Assembly (NCBI RefSeq): GCF_020178975.1
Contig: NZ_JAHXBU010000091.1
Span: 407,521-471,520, forward strand
Reading direction: 5' to 3'
DNA from: Cesiribacter sp. SM1
Lineage (GTDB): Bacteria > Bacteroidota > Bacteroidia > Cytophagales > Cyclobacteriaceae
DNA: 64,000 nucleotides
The position numbers were made by a program, and so were the translations under genes. Below the pieces are notes generated by a model. The model did no database searches, was not told where the DNA came from, and saw only the letters and a list, made by a program, of their open reading frames with translations. Every line of letters begins with the position of its first letter. Within the stretch, counting starts at the first letter, position 1. Shown here one piece after another: positions 36,582 to 46,655 of this stretch.

Positions 36582-37481
36582 ATGATATTTGATTTTAGAC
36601 TAAGGGTATTTAAGTCGGTTGCCGATAAGCTTAGCTTCACCAAAGCGGCCCATGAGCTATTTATTTCGCAACCAGCCGTTACCAAACACATCAATGAGCT
36701 GGAAAAGCAGGTGGGCAGGCCCCTGTTTAACCGGCACGGCAACAGCATAAGCCTCACCGGCGAAGGCGAACTGCTGCTCTCCTACGCCAAAAAAATCCTG
36801 CTACTGTACCAGGAGCTCGATGATGAGCTTAATAGCCTGCAGAAAAACTTATCGGGACACCTGCGCATAGGTGCCAGCACCACCATAGCCCAGTACATTT
36901 TGCCCAGGATTCTGGCCGGCTTTAAAAAGAGCTATCCTGAGGTGCAGCTCACCCTCATTAATGGCAATACTGAACGCATAGAACAGCTGCTGCTCTCCAA
37001 TGACATTGACATGGGGATGATTGAAGGCTACAGCACCCTGCCCCAGCTCCATTACGAGCACTTTGTAGAAGATGAAATTGTACTTGTTACCAGCACAGGC
37101 AATCCTAAAATAACGCAGCAGGAAATAAACCTGGAAACCCTCAGACATTTGCCGCTGGTAATCCGGGAGGATGGCTCCGGCACCCTCGATATTATTGAAC
37201 ATGCCCTGGAGGAGCACCAGATCAGGCGCCGGGACTGGAACATAGAAGTGCAGTTGGGCAGCACGGAAAGCATTAAGCAGTACCTGGTGCACTCCAATGC
37301 ATTTGCCTTCCTCTCCATTCACACAGTGGTAGATGAATTAGCCAGCAACAAACTGCGGGTAATTGAGCTGGAGAACAAGGTAATCAGCAGAACCCTCCAG
37401 TTCATCTCCCTGCACGGCCAGCACGCCAGGCTCGCCGGCTTATTCAGGCAGCATTGCATCAGGCGTTATAACAAGGACTGA
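36582..37481 (+). CDS. LysR-family transcriptional regulator
   Basis: A protein of 299 residues. The N-terminal winged HTH spans 3-62 (FKSVADKLSFTKAAHELFIS; QPAVTKHINELEKQVGRPLF). The effector domain runs from GHLRIGASTTIAQYILPRIL to the end, like CysB/CbbR-type proteins. No divergent target gene is obvious; the preceding secreted-protein gene is on the same strand. It probably regulates genes elsewhere or itself. Confidence 0.93.
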   Translation: MIFDFRLRVFKSVADKLSFTKAAHELFISQPAVTKHINELEKQVGRPLFNRHGNSISLTGEGELLLSYAKKILLLYQELDDELNSLQKNLSGHLRIGASTTIAQYILPRILAGFKKSYPEVQLTLINGNTERIEQLLLSNDIDMGMIEGYSTLPQLHYEHFVEDEIVLVTSTGNPKITQQEINLETLRHLPLVIREDGSGTLDIIEHALEEHQIRRRDWNIEVQLGSTESIKQYLVHSNAFAFLSIHTVVDELASNKLRVIELENKVISRTLQFISLHGQHARLAGLFRQHCIRRYNKD

Positions 37482-37553
37482 CACCGACCAGTACCCCTTA
37501 CAAACCATTTTACAATCTATCACTGGCTACAAGTGGTATTAGGGAAAGGATAT

Positions 37554-38033
37554 CTACTTACTCAAGAACCTGAAGGCAGGTACTCTGCCGGTATTACCAT
37601 CAAAATAAACACTATCATTAAAAGTAACCTTAAGGTATTTCATAACCTGTTCATCACATCTGTCTATTCTCATTGCAAAGTCAACAGCTAAGGTATCTTT
37701 GTATCCGATTTGGTGCGATAGAAGAAATCGCTTTTTGATTAACCGATCTACAACTCCTCTGTCAAGTTCATCGTCGATGAACCCCATATAAATGAATACA
37801 CCATTATCAGGAATATGCAGGGTATCATAACCAGTTGAGCTTACTTCCACAACATCCAAACCGTATCCACCATACAGATGATCTCCCGCCGGACTTATCA
37901 CTTCAAATCCAATTGCATTATCAATCGCAAAGGAATAGTCCCCGGGGCAGCCACGCCAATCATCAGCATCACAGGAGCACATTACAAAAGCATTTGTAAA
38001 GAAAATAAGGAATAACTTGTACAAGCTTTTCAT
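37554..38033 (-). CDS. Hypothetical lipoprotein
   Basis: A protein of 159 residues. The N-terminus KSLYKLFLIFFTNAFVMCSC ends in a Cys pair consistent with a lipoprotein signal. The mature part has six Cys in total and strands such as YSFAIDNAIGFEVISPAGDH. I do not recognise the family. Codon use and the signal favour a real gene. It converges on the LysR gene with a short gap. Confidence 0.6.
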   Translation of the reverse strand: MKSLYKLFLIFFTNAFVMCSCDADDWRGCPGDYSFAIDNAIGFEVISPAGDHLYGGYGLDVVEVSSTGYDTLHIPDNGVFIYMGFIDDELDRGVVDRLIKKRFLLSHQIGYKDTLAVDFAMRIDRCDEQVMKYLKVTFNDSVYFDGNTGRVPAFRFLSK

Positions 38034-38391
38034 GGACTGTGTTTAACCAGACTGGACAATGAGGTGTACGCTGTTTAAAAATAAACTAAATCCATGCACT
38101 TACCCAGGAAAATGTATAATGAAAGAAGATTTTCACAGGCTTTACGCCAAGCTGGACACAAAGAAGTTAATTCCGCAACTCGTTTACATGCCCCGATGTA
38201 CCTCTTTCAGAAAAACAAGCCTGTTCGTGTTAGCATGTTCTCATTTCATCACGGCTCATAACCAAAAGTAATACCGTATCACTATTTGTGATTGGCATGC
38301 CTGGGCAGCATGGCTTAAGTTTGTGTAATCTTTTATGGCAGCCCCTGTTTTGGAGGGCTTTAAAATAAAACTTAAGTAAACGGATATCTAT
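38034..38391. other. Intergenic region upstream of the ferredoxin-NADP reductase
   Basis: No supportable gene; a 70-codon frame at 38059-38271 has no homology cue. It contains the divergent promoters of the lipoprotein and reductase genes, which I could not pin down. Confidence 0.4.
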
Positions 38392-39396
38392 ATGATAACG
38401 ACTGATATTTGCATAATAGGCGCTGGCCCGGTAGGTTTATTTGCTGTTTTTGAAGCTGGTCTGTTGAAAATGCGCTGCCACCTGATTGATGCACTGCCAC
38501 AGGTAGGCGGACAGTTATCAGAAGTATATCCGCAGAAACCCATCTACGACATTCCTGGTTTTCCTGCCATCAATGCACAGGCACTGGTAGATAACCTGAT
38601 GGAGCAGATCGCTCCTTTTAACCCTGGCTTTACCCTGGGCGAAAGAGTGGAGACTTTTGATCGTCTGGATGATGGTTCTTTTATCGTAAAAACATCAGAC
38701 GAAACCCACGTACACTGCCAGGTGGTGGTAATTGCGGGCGGCCTTGGCTGCTTTGAACCCAGAAAGCCTGCCATCGACAAGCTGGAGGAGTTTGAAGGAA
38801 AAGGCGTGTCGTACATGGTTAAAAAGCCAGAGCTGTACAGGGACAAGCGCATTGTGCTGGCTGGCGGTGGCGATTCGGCCCTTGACTGGACTATCTTCCT
38901 GGCCGATGTGGCAGAAAAAGTAACCCTCATCCACCGCAGCGAAAGCTTCCGCGGGGCACCCGACTCTACCGAAAAAGTATTTGAGCTGGCCAAACAGGGC
39001 AAAATCGACCTGCTGCTAAAGTCTAATGTAGTGGGCCTGAACGGCAACGGTCACCTGCAGGAAGTGCTGGTGGAGGATAGCAACAAAAACGTAACGCGCC
39101 TGGCAACAGACCACCTGATTCCGCTCTTCGGCTTAACCCCTAAGCTGGGACCAATTGCAGACTGGGGACTGGGCATCGAAAAAGCACAGATCCAGGTAAA
39201 CACCTTTGATTACTCCACAAACGTAGAACGGGTGTATGCCATTGGCGATATTAACACTTATCCCGGTAAGCTTAAGCTGATCCTGTGTGGTTTCCACGAG
39301 GCCGCCCTCATGTGCCAGAGTGCTTTTAAATGGGTATACCCAAGCCAGAAGCTAAGCTTTAAATATACCACCGTAAATGGTGTAAATGCTTTCTAG
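38392..39396 (+). CDS. Ferredoxin-NADP+ reductase, thioredoxin-reductase type
   Basis: A protein of 334 residues. The FAD motif GAGPVG is at 10-15 and the NADPH motif is AGGGDSALDW. The CxxC redox pair of thioredoxin reductase is absent, and the C-terminal extension with a stacking aromatic near FKWVYPSQKLSFKYT is typical of the FNR type 2 of Bacillus and Bacteroidota. It would transfer electrons between NADPH and ferredoxin. A strong terminator follows. Confidence 0.92.
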   Translation: MITTDICIIGAGPVGLFAVFEAGLLKMRCHLIDALPQVGGQLSEVYPQKPIYDIPGFPAINAQALVDNLMEQIAPFNPGFTLGERVETFDRLDDGSFIVKTSDETHVHCQVVVIAGGLGCFEPRKPAIDKLEEFEGKGVSYMVKKPELYRDKRIVLAGGGDSALDWTIFLADVAEKVTLIHRSESFRGAPDSTEKVFELAKQGKIDLLLKSNVVGLNGNGHLQEVLVEDSNKNVTRLATDHLIPLFGLTPKLGPIADWGLGIEKAQIQVNTFDYSTNVERVYAIGDINTYPGKLKLILCGFHEAALMCQSAFKWVYPSQKLSFKYTTVNGVNAF

Positions 39397-39461
39397 TGTT
39401 GGCATCAGCAGCCAGACTCAGAGACAGACGACTTGATTTACCTAAAACAAAGCTGAAAATG

Positions 39462-39497
39462 AAAGAGTCATCCCCAGGCGGAGATGACTCTTTTTTT
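39462..39497 (+). terminator. Rho-independent terminator of the FNR gene
   Basis: An 11-bp stem AAAGAGTCATC/GATGACTCTTT (39462-39472, 39483-39493) runs into seven T residues (39491-39497). The minus strand is also T-rich after the stem, so it may serve the PepSY-like gene as well. Confidence 0.9.
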
Positions 39498-39599
39498 ATA
39501 CCAAATATATAAGTCTGGTAAATGTGCTACCTGAAAAAATCAGAACATTGTGTTCGCAGGTATAGATTTTAAGCAATCGGTGTTCAGGATCAAATAATG

Positions 39600-40016
39600 T
39601 TATTTTTCTTCTTCTTCGCCTTTCAGGGTAGAAGGGTTCTTTTGTGAAACCACTTTACCTTTTTCGTCAAAAAGCACCAGTACGCTTGGCGCAGCAGCGG
39701 CTGCATCAGCACCATCGGCCAGTGCTACTTCGTACTGAACAGCTGCTGTAGCAGCACCTGCTTCTGGCTTCACTTCAGTTACGGAAACAACTTTATAAGC
39801 TTTAAACTCATCACTCTTCAGGTTTGCCTGAACAGCCTGAGGCAGCTCTTCAACTTTTATAGTACGACGTCCGGCCTCTTCAGGCTTGTCAGACATTTTA
39901 TCTACGCTAATGGACTGCTCGGTATTTTGTTGCTGATCGGTTTGGGGAGTAGTCTGTGCTACTGCTACGCTCATTCCAAAAGCTACTGCTACAAAAGTTA
40001 ATACTGTCTTTTTCAT
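39600..40016 (-). CDS. Secreted PepSY-like protein, Ala-rich
   Basis: A protein of 138 residues from the ATG at 40016 (MKKTVLTFVAVAFGMSVAVA, a signal peptide); the frame opens earlier at 40073. The mature part, with TIKVEELPQAVQANLKSDEF then VQYEVALADGADA and VLVLFDEKGKVVSQ, resembles a single PepSY-like unit interrupted by an Ala-rich linker. It is exported. Function is unknown; compare 10332-10865. Confidence 0.72.
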   Translation of the reverse strand: MKKTVLTFVAVAFGMSVAVAQTTPQTDQQQNTEQSISVDKMSDKPEEAGRRTIKVEELPQAVQANLKSDEFKAYKVVSVTEVKPEAGAATAAVQYEVALADGADAAAAAPSVLVLFDEKGKVVSQKNPSTLKGEEEEK

Positions 40017-40704
40017 GTTTAATTCTGTTTTAAAAAATAGTTCTGCCAAGCTAATAGGAAAAGACTGTGCCAAACTTTCACGAAAGGCAAAAAACCGCGT
40101 TTAGACCACGTATAGAGAGATTTTGAAGAATTGGCAGGCTTAGCCAATATGATGAAAGCCTCTACAGTTGTAGAGCAATTCCGCCAAAAAGTGTAGAAAC
40201 CTTACAACAGTTTCATTCAGTAAAGGCGCAACTACCACAGCGGTTCTGCTTCCCCACTACGGGCATGTCAGCTTAAAAATCTTGAGCAGCAAGTAGCGCT
40301 TTCTTTAGCGCCACAAGGGCAAGAGCAGTCCTGAACATGTAATGATCACCCCTCTTTTTGATTAACATTCTAAATTCTGTGAGCCTTTGATAGGTTTGAT
40401 ACATAAGCCAGTCCGAAGCAGGATATTTTCCATGAATGTTTGAACAGCGACCAGCCTAAGGGTTTACCCTCACTGCCTTCTGTGATTTTATCAGCATTGA
40501 TTTTAAAAGCTGTTGCATTTACTGTTTTAGCACACAATTAAGAATTGTTAAGACATTATCCTGCTTTATAAAATTTTTTGAAATACTGCTCTTTCATTCA
40601 GTGTAAGGTGTTAATAATGTTTAAGAACCGATTTGGCCAAATAAGCAGCATCTTGTGTACATAAATCAAAGACACCTCTGTTACTCCAAAACCAACCAAC
40701 TCCC
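40017..40704. other. AT-rich intergenic between divergent genes
   Basis: A stretch of 688 bases with no supportable gene, tRNA or strong hairpin. It must contain the promoters of the PepSY-like gene and the 1055-residue sensor gene. Confidence 0.4.
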
Positions 40705-43700
40705 ATGAAGCTACCTTATACCCTCATCAAGGCAGATAAACTACGGTTACTCAAGGCAGAGTACCAGAAAATTCTGGATACAAACGCGGCAGCCACAGCT
40801 TTTATAAAGGAAATTGAAAATGGTAACCTTAGTGCCAGCTTTACTACTGATACCAGCGAAGCAGAAAGCCTGACAACGGCTTTACTGGCCATGCAGCATC
40901 AGCTGCAGCGCATTGCCGAAGAAGAAAGCCAGAGAAACTGGACCACCCAGGGCCTGGCTAAGTTTGCCGAGATCCTTCGGTCTGACAGTGAAAACTCCGG
41001 CTTCTTTTACCAGAAGATCATCTCTAATCTTGTAAAATACCTGAATGTTAACCAGGGAGGCTTGTTTCTGGTAGATGATCAGGATCGTGCTAACATAACT
41101 ATTGAGCTGGTTTCCTGCTATGCCTACAACAGGCAAAAACACATTAGCAAGCAGCTCTATCCCGGTGAGGGTCTTATAGGCCAGTGTTACCTGGAGAAGG
41201 AAACCATCTTTATGACAGATGTACCTCAGAGCTATGTTGCCATAACTTCCGGATTGGGTAGCGCCAACCCTGGCTGCCTGGTTATTGTGCCGCTTAAAGT
41301 AAATGAGCAGGTGCATGGCTTTGTGGAGCTGGCAAGCTTTAAGCCCCTTTTACCCTACCAGGTGGAGTTTATCGAAAGACTGGGAGAAAGCATAGCCTCC
41401 AGTATAGCCAGCGTTAAAATTAATCAGCATACCCGGATCTTACTGGAGGAAAGTCAGCAAAAAGCCGAAGAAATGAAGGCGCAGGAAGAAGAGTTGCGCC
41501 AGAATATGGAGGAGCTCTCTGCCACCCAGGAAGGGATGGAGCGGGTAATGAAGGAGGCAAAGGCAAACGAGCGCTATGTTAAAGATCTGATGGCAGCCTC
41601 TACCGACTCTATTTTTGTAGTAGACAAGGAATATAAAATCGTTGATTATAATCCAGCATTCCTGGAGCCATTCAAGCATACTGGTTTGCAGGTTGAAAAG
41701 GGAGATAGCGTATTTAAGGTGTTGGCAGCGGGAGAAATTGATGGATTCAAGCAGCTACACAGCAGGGCCCTTAATGGTGAAAGCTTTGCCGTTCAGGAGC
41801 ATATATCGGGTATAGACCTACATTTCCTTTCTAGCTACAGCCCTTTGAAAAACGAACAGGGCGTAAGCTACGCTGTAGCCATATTTGCGAAGAACATTAC
41901 AGAACTGGTAAAAGCCAGGGAAAAAACCGAACAGCTGCTGCGTGAAAGCCAGCAGCAGGCAGAGCAGATGATGGCCCAGGAAGAGGAACTGCGCCAGAAC
42001 ATGGAAGAGCTTTCTGCCACCCAGGAAGAAATGCAAAGGGTGATGCTGGAGGTTCAGGCAAATGAGGCCTACATCAAAGCATTGATGGATGCCACTACAG
42101 ATTCAATTTTTGTAGTAGACAAAGCATATAATATCATAGGATTCAATTCATCTTTTAGTGCAGCTTATGAAAACACACCCCTGGCAATACAAAAAGGCGA
42201 CAGTATATTTAAGCTGCTGGCGGCGGGAGAAGTAGAAAAGCACAAAGCGCAATACAACAAGGCTTTTGATGGTGAGACCTTTGCTGTTCAGGAATATATT
42301 TCTGAAATGGACATGCACTTTCTATCCAGCTACAGCCCTTTAAAAAATGCCCAGGGCGAGATTTATGCAGCAGCCATCTTTGCAAAAAATGTAACTGAAC
42401 TTGTAAAAGCCAAAGAGCAGGCCGATCAGTTCCTGAAGGAAAGCCAGCAGCAGGCGGAGGAAATGAAAGCACAGGAAGAAGAGCTGCGCCAGAACATGGA
42501 GGAGCTTTCTGCCACACAGGAAGAGATGGATCGGATCATGCAGGAGGTGCGGGCAAATGAGGCGTACATAAAAGAACTGATGGGTGCCTCCAAAGACACT
42601 ATTTTCGTGGTAGATAAAAATTTTGCACTACTTGATTTCAACGCCACTTTTGCCGCAGGCATGAAGATCAGCGGCATAGAAATTGGAAAAGGGGATAGTG
42701 TTTTTAAACTGCTGGCGGAAGAAAGCTGGGAGAAGCACAGGCAGTATTACAACAGAACCTTTACGGGAGAAGCTTTTGAGGTAAAGGAGCATATTCCCGG
42801 CCCGGACCTGCATTTCCTTTCGAGCTATAACCCACTGCGAAATCAGCAGGGAGAAGTTTATGCGGCGGCCATCTTTGCAAAGGATGTAACCGAACTGGTA
42901 AGAGCCAAAGAACAGACCGAAAAACTCCTTGCAGAAAGCCAGCAGCAAACAGAAGAGTTAAGCGCCCAGGAGGAAGAGCTGCGCCAGAACATGGAAGAGC
43001 TTGCCGCCACCCAGGAAGAAATGAGCAGGATGATTGACAAGATCAACAGCCAGCAACAGCATTTTGGTGAATTACTGAATGGCTCGGATGAATCTATTCT
43101 GGCCATTGACAGAAACTACCAGGTGATTAGCTGGAATGACACCTTTGCCGCAATATTTGGAGGTGCAGGAAGTGGTATCTCCCAGGGTATGAGCATCCTA
43201 AGTGTATATCCGCCAGAAGAACGGGACGCAAAGAAAAAACTCTATGACCGTGTACTTGCCGGAGAACAGCTGGAAATGAACAACAACATGCAGCGGGATG
43301 GTGTGGAGCATACTATTCATGCAAAATACCACCCCCTGAAAAACAAGGGCGGAGAAATAGTAGCCGTAGGCATATATCTTCGGGAAGTAGTTGAGCCGGC
43401 AGCAAAAAAGCAAGCTGCTGCATCTTCTGCTAAAAAGAATGGAGAATCAGCATCGGCCTATGAGCGGGAAGCAATCAAACACGATTTACTCAACGGTGTA
43501 AATGTTGCCATCAATGTCTTTAACAGGCAGCTTCAGGTTGTTGATTACAACAATGCTTTTGAAAAACTAATGAAGAAGCATTACAATCAGGAGGTAGAAA
43601 CGGGCATGCACTTATCAGCACTCATCAAAAGCAAAAAGGAACAAGCAGATTTTGAAGTTAACCTGAAGCGGGTTTTTGAAGGAGAAGCCTTTAACCAGAC

Positions 43701-43872
43701 GCATAAATTTGAGGTATCTGACAGGACTGACTATGTACAACTGAGATATCATCCGCTACGGAACAGCCGGGGTGAAGTAATAGCAGCAGCAGTTTATGGC
43801 GAAGACATCACAGAAATTATTAACCTGAAGCAGCAAAACATGGAGCTGGTCCAGCAGCATAGCAAAAACTAA
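40705..43872 (+). CDS. Soluble GAF plus five-PAS sensory scaffold, no kinase
   Basis: A protein of 1055 residues. GAF spans about 90-240, with the same GIGQC/YVAITSGLGSA pattern as the sensor at 13210-15486. Then come three nearly repeated coil-PAS units and a fourth coil with a more divergent PAS, then a fifth PAS. The coil motif EEELRQNMEELSATQE recurs at nucleotides 41497, 41992, 42487 and 42982 (first Arg codon), exactly 495 bases or 165 codons apart each time. No transmembrane segment and no HisKA, HATPase, GGDEF or REC domain is present. It probably acts as a signalling scaffold with a separate kinase. Confidence 0.88.
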   Translation: MKLPYTLIKADKLRLLKAEYQKILDTNAAATAFIKEIENGNLSASFTTDTSEAESLTTALLAMQHQLQRIAEEESQRNWTTQGLAKFAEILRSDSENSGFFYQKIISNLVKYLNVNQGGLFLVDDQDRANITIELVSCYAYNRQKHISKQLYPGEGLIGQCYLEKETIFMTDVPQSYVAITSGLGSANPGCLVIVPLKVNEQVHGFVELASFKPLLPYQVEFIERLGESIASSIASVKINQHTRILLEESQQKAEEMKAQEEELRQNMEELSATQEGMERVMKEAKANERYVKDLMAASTDSIFVVDKEYKIVDYNPAFLEPFKHTGLQVEKGDSVFKVLAAGEIDGFKQLHSRALNGESFAVQEHISGIDLHFLSSYSPLKNEQGVSYAVAIFAKNITELVKAREKTEQLLRESQQQAEQMMAQEEELRQNMEELSATQEEMQRVMLEVQANEAYIKALMDATTDSIFVVDKAYNIIGFNSSFSAAYENTPLAIQKGDSIFKLLAAGEVEKHKAQYNKAFDGETFAVQEYISEMDMHFLSSYSPLKNAQGEIYAAAIFAKNVTELVKAKEQADQFLKESQQQAEEMKAQEEELRQNMEELSATQEEMDRIMQEVRANEAYIKELMGASKDTIFVVDKNFALLDFNATFAAGMKISGIEIGKGDSVFKLLAEESWEKHRQYYNRTFTGEAFEVKEHIPGPDLHFLSSYNPLRNQQGEVYAAAIFAKDVTELVRAKEQTEKLLAESQQQTEELSAQEEELRQNMEELAATQEEMSRMIDKINSQQQHFGELLNGSDESILAIDRNYQVISWNDTFAAIFGGAGSGISQGMSILSVYPPEERDAKKKLYDRVLAGEQLEMNNNMQRDGVEHTIHAKYHPLKNKGGEIVAVGIYLREVVEPAAKKQAAASSAKKNGESASAYEREAIKHDLLNGVNVAINVFNRQLQVVDYNNAFEKLMKKHYNQEVETGMHLSALIKSKKEQADFEVNLKRVFEGEAFNQTHKFEVSDRTDYVQLRYHPLRNSRGEVIAAAVYGEDITEIINLKQQNMELVQQHSKN

Positions 43873-43905
43873 AGCAGGCGGTGCCGGGCGCATCATGCCA
43901 TCAGT

Positions 43906-43966
43906 TGTGGTTCTGCCAACAGGTACTGTCATTTGAACAGCCTGTTGGCAGAACCACATTTTTTTT
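43906..43966 (+). terminator. Strong rho-independent terminator of the PAS-array gene
   Basis: A perfect 18-bp stem (43906-43923 with 43941-43958) with a 17-base loop is followed by eight T residues at 43959-43966. It is the longest intrinsic terminator in the window. Confidence 0.93.
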
Positions 43967-44175
43967 GCAAACTTTTTATTGCCAGCAGTTACACACTGGC
44001 TTTAATGCCATGCCAATGCTTTGGATGTGACTATTTTCTGGCCAAAACACAGCAAGTTGTTTTGCATTCGCACTGCACCAAGGCCGCCAGCCTAATTCCA
44101 AACAGACTAAAGAGGCTGTATACAGCTCCCCTTCCCCTCCCTCAGGCGTCATAACAGGGAGCTAACAGAAATTTA

Positions 44176-44194
44176 ATTTAGAATTATTCTAAAT
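44176..44194. promoter_or_regulatory. Metal-regulator box 1 (DtxR/Fur-like)
   Basis: ATTTAGAATTATTCTAAAT is a perfect 19-base palindrome around one central T. It has the size and AT-rich symmetry of iron- or manganese-responsive DtxR/MntR or Fur boxes and lies 84-102 bases upstream of the TonB-receptor start. Confidence 0.65.
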
Positions 44195-44237
44195 AAGCAT
44201 TGCTTTACACCTGTTTTATTTTTTAGTTTTACGCATG

Positions 44238-44254
44238 TTTAGAATTAGTCTAAA
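44238..44254. promoter_or_regulatory. Metal-regulator box 2 (DtxR/Fur-like)
   Basis: TTTAGAATTAGTCTAAA differs by a single base from box 1 and lies 24-40 bases upstream of the receptor ATG. The two box centres are 61 bases apart and flank the probable promoter (TAGTTTTA at 44224-44231 as a possible -7 element). Confidence 0.65.
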
Positions 44255-44277
44255 TTAAAATACATCTCCCTACTACC

Positions 44278-46650
44278 ATGAAACATTTTTTTACACTGAT
44301 GATTTGCCTGCTTTTTGCAGCTTCTGCTTCTGCACAAGGGCAGACAGGAGCCATTAGCGGAAGGGTAATAACCGCCGCGGGTGCTCCTGCGGAATTTGTG
44401 AATGTAAAAGTTAAAGGCACCGATAAAGGTGCTGCCACCAATCAAAAAGGCGAATACACTATTGAAAACCTTCAGCCCGGTACCCACACCCTGCTCTACT
44501 CCTACATAAGCATGCAGCCACAGGAAAAAGCAGTTGTGGTGAAAGGGGGCGAAACAACTTATATGCCAGATGTAACCCTGGCAGAAAGCCAGGCGCAGTT
44601 ACAGGAAATAGTAATCCAGGGCGCCAGCCAAAATAATTATCATGTGGAGCTACCCTCTTCTTCTCTGCGACTGCAAGGACCGCTGCTGGAAACACCTCAG
44701 AACATTCAGGTAATTCCGCAGCAGGTTCTTCAGGAGCAGCAGTCTATCGATATGCTGGAATCGGTATCGCGCAATGTAAGCGGTGTACAGATGATAGAGC
44801 ACTGGGGCAACTTTGCCCGCATTAACATGCGTGGTTTTAAAATTCCTGCCTTCCGCAACGGCATGAATGTTGATATGCCCTGGGGTCCGTTAACAGAAGA
44901 CATGTCGATTGTAGACAGGATTGAATTTGTGAAGGGTCCCGCCGGCTTTATGCTTTCGTCAGGCGAACCTGGCGGCCTCTACAATGTAGTAACCAAAAAA
45001 CCTGTACTTAACCAGCAAAACGAAGTAACCCTCACCATGGGCAGCTTCAATACCCTGCGCAGCACCCTGGATCTGGGCGGAAAGCTAAGCAAAGACAATA
45101 AGCTGCTGTACCGGCTAAACCTGATGGGACTCACCAAAGGTGCCCATCGTGATTATGAGTTTAACAACCGCTACACCATTGCACCCTCTGTCAGCTACGA
45201 GATCAGCAACAAAACAAATGTAACGGCACAGTACATTTACCAGTACTCTCAAATGTCTGTGGTAGGTGCCGCCTATGTTTTCTCCCCCAATGGCTTTGGT
45301 GACCTGCCGCGCGATTTCACCCTTACAGAGCCTAATATTGACCCCAGCGATATCCGGGAACACAACCTGTTTGTAAACCTCGAGCATCACATAAGCCCCA
45401 ACTGGAAACTCTCGGCACAGCTTGGCTACCTCAACTACAAACAGATAGGCAGCTCTATGTGGCCACTGGACCTGGACAGAGCAGGTAATTTGGTCCGCGG
45501 CCTAAGTATCTGGGATGCGCTGAATGAAGCTAAACTGGGCCAGGTTTTTGTAAACGGTTCCCTTGCCACCGGTCCTGTAAGACACAACGTACTGGCTGGG
45601 ATTGACCTGGGACATAAGGATTACTATGCCGACTGGTTCCAGGGTGCAGCCCTCGATGGCGAAGGCTCCTTCAATGTGTATGCTCCCTCCTACGGCCTCC
45701 CCTCTTCTGCACTGCCCCGGTTCGACAGGAGTGAAAGCATCCGCAACAGGGCATATGGCACCTATGCTGCCATAGTTGGTCAGCGCTACTCCTCGTTTTA
45801 TGTGCAGGATGAGCTGGGCTTTTTCAACAACAAAGCCCGCCTTACCCTGGCTGGCCGCTATACGAGCTATAATGGCTGGAGCTATGGTGCTTCTACAGAT
45901 GATGGTGTGTTCTCTCCCCGTGCAGCGCTTAGCGTAACCGTAGCAAAAAACACTTCTGTCTATGGCCTCTACGATCAGTCTTTTATACCACAGTCGGGTG
46001 CCAGTGCCAGCGGTGAGCTGTTTGTTCCGGTAAGAGCCAATAACCTGGAGGCAGGCCTTAAGCGCGAGTGGGCCAATGGCCGCTGGAGCTCTACCCTGGC
46101 CGTTTACCAGATCACCAAAGACAATGTGCTTACCGCTGATCCTAACAATCAGAATTTCTCGATCCAGCTGGGACAGGTGGTTTCTAAGGGTTTAGAGTTT
46201 GATGTACAGGGCGAAGTTCTTCCGGGCCTGCAGCTTATTTTAAACTATGCCAACACCGATGTTGAAATAACAGAAGATACAAACGAAGACCGCGTAGGCG
46301 ACCGTCTGGCCGGCCATGCCCGCCACATGACGAACGGCTGGCTCAACTACAGCTTCCGGCGCAGTACATTAAAAGGCTTTGGACTTTCACTGGGCTACCA
46401 GTACCAGGCAGATAGATCTTCCTGGAACCTTGGTGCCGATAACGGATCACAGCTACCAGATTATTTCAGGCTGGATGGTGCGCTTAGCTGGAGGAATGAC
46501 AACTTTTCTGCTGGCATAAACATAAACAACCTGCTGAACGACTACCTCTACTCCGGCAGCACCACTGAATTCAGAACGGGAGAAACCTCCTACTACTGGC
46601 AAACAGAACCAGGCACCAACCTGCGCTTAAACCTGGGCTATAAATTTTAA
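44278..46650 (+). CDS. TonB-dependent siderophore receptor
   Basis: A protein of 790 residues with a signal peptide (MKHFFTLMICLLFAASASA). A CarboxypepD_reg-like domain spans about 22-105 (GAISGRVITAAGAPAEFVNV), then the plug with ETPQNIQVIPQQVLQEQQ, NMRGF, FVKGPAGFMLSSGEPGG and NVVTKKP, then the 22-strand barrel ending in YKF. This is the FhuA/FoxA/FecA siderophore class, not a SusC glycan receptor: no SusD partner exists. It imports a ferric siderophore across the outer membrane. Two metal boxes upstream support iron regulation. The PepSY-TM gene follows within 5 bases. Confidence 0.92.
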   Translation: MKHFFTLMICLLFAASASAQGQTGAISGRVITAAGAPAEFVNVKVKGTDKGAATNQKGEYTIENLQPGTHTLLYSYISMQPQEKAVVVKGGETTYMPDVTLAESQAQLQEIVIQGASQNNYHVELPSSSLRLQGPLLETPQNIQVIPQQVLQEQQSIDMLESVSRNVSGVQMIEHWGNFARINMRGFKIPAFRNGMNVDMPWGPLTEDMSIVDRIEFVKGPAGFMLSSGEPGGLYNVVTKKPVLNQQNEVTLTMGSFNTLRSTLDLGGKLSKDNKLLYRLNLMGLTKGAHRDYEFNNRYTIAPSVSYEISNKTNVTAQYIYQYSQMSVVGAAYVFSPNGFGDLPRDFTLTEPNIDPSDIREHNLFVNLEHHISPNWKLSAQLGYLNYKQIGSSMWPLDLDRAGNLVRGLSIWDALNEAKLGQVFVNGSLATGPVRHNVLAGIDLGHKDYYADWFQGAALDGEGSFNVYAPSYGLPSSALPRFDRSESIRNRAYGTYAAIVGQRYSSFYVQDELGFFNNKARLTLAGRYTSYNGWSYGASTDDGVFSPRAALSVTVAKNTSVYGLYDQSFIPQSGASASGELFVPVRANNLEAGLKREWANGRWSSTLAVYQITKDNVLTADPNNQNFSIQLGQVVSKGLEFDVQGEVLPGLQLILNYANTDVEITEDTNEDRVGDRLAGHARHMTNGWLNYSFRRSTLKGFGLSLGYQYQADRSSWNLGADNGSQLPDYFRLDGALSWRNDNFSAGININNLLNDYLYSGSTTEFRTGETSYYWQTEPGTNLRLNLGYKF

Positions 46651-46655
46651 GGAGC

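Noticed and set aside
38059..38271. 70-codon frame upstream of the FNR gene
   Set aside because: Low-complexity mixed composition, no recognisable motif and position in a divergent promoter region.
44278..46650. SusC-type glycan receptor reading of the TonB receptor
   Set aside because: The plug and ending match siderophore receptors, no SusD gene follows, and the partner is a PepSY-TM protein.
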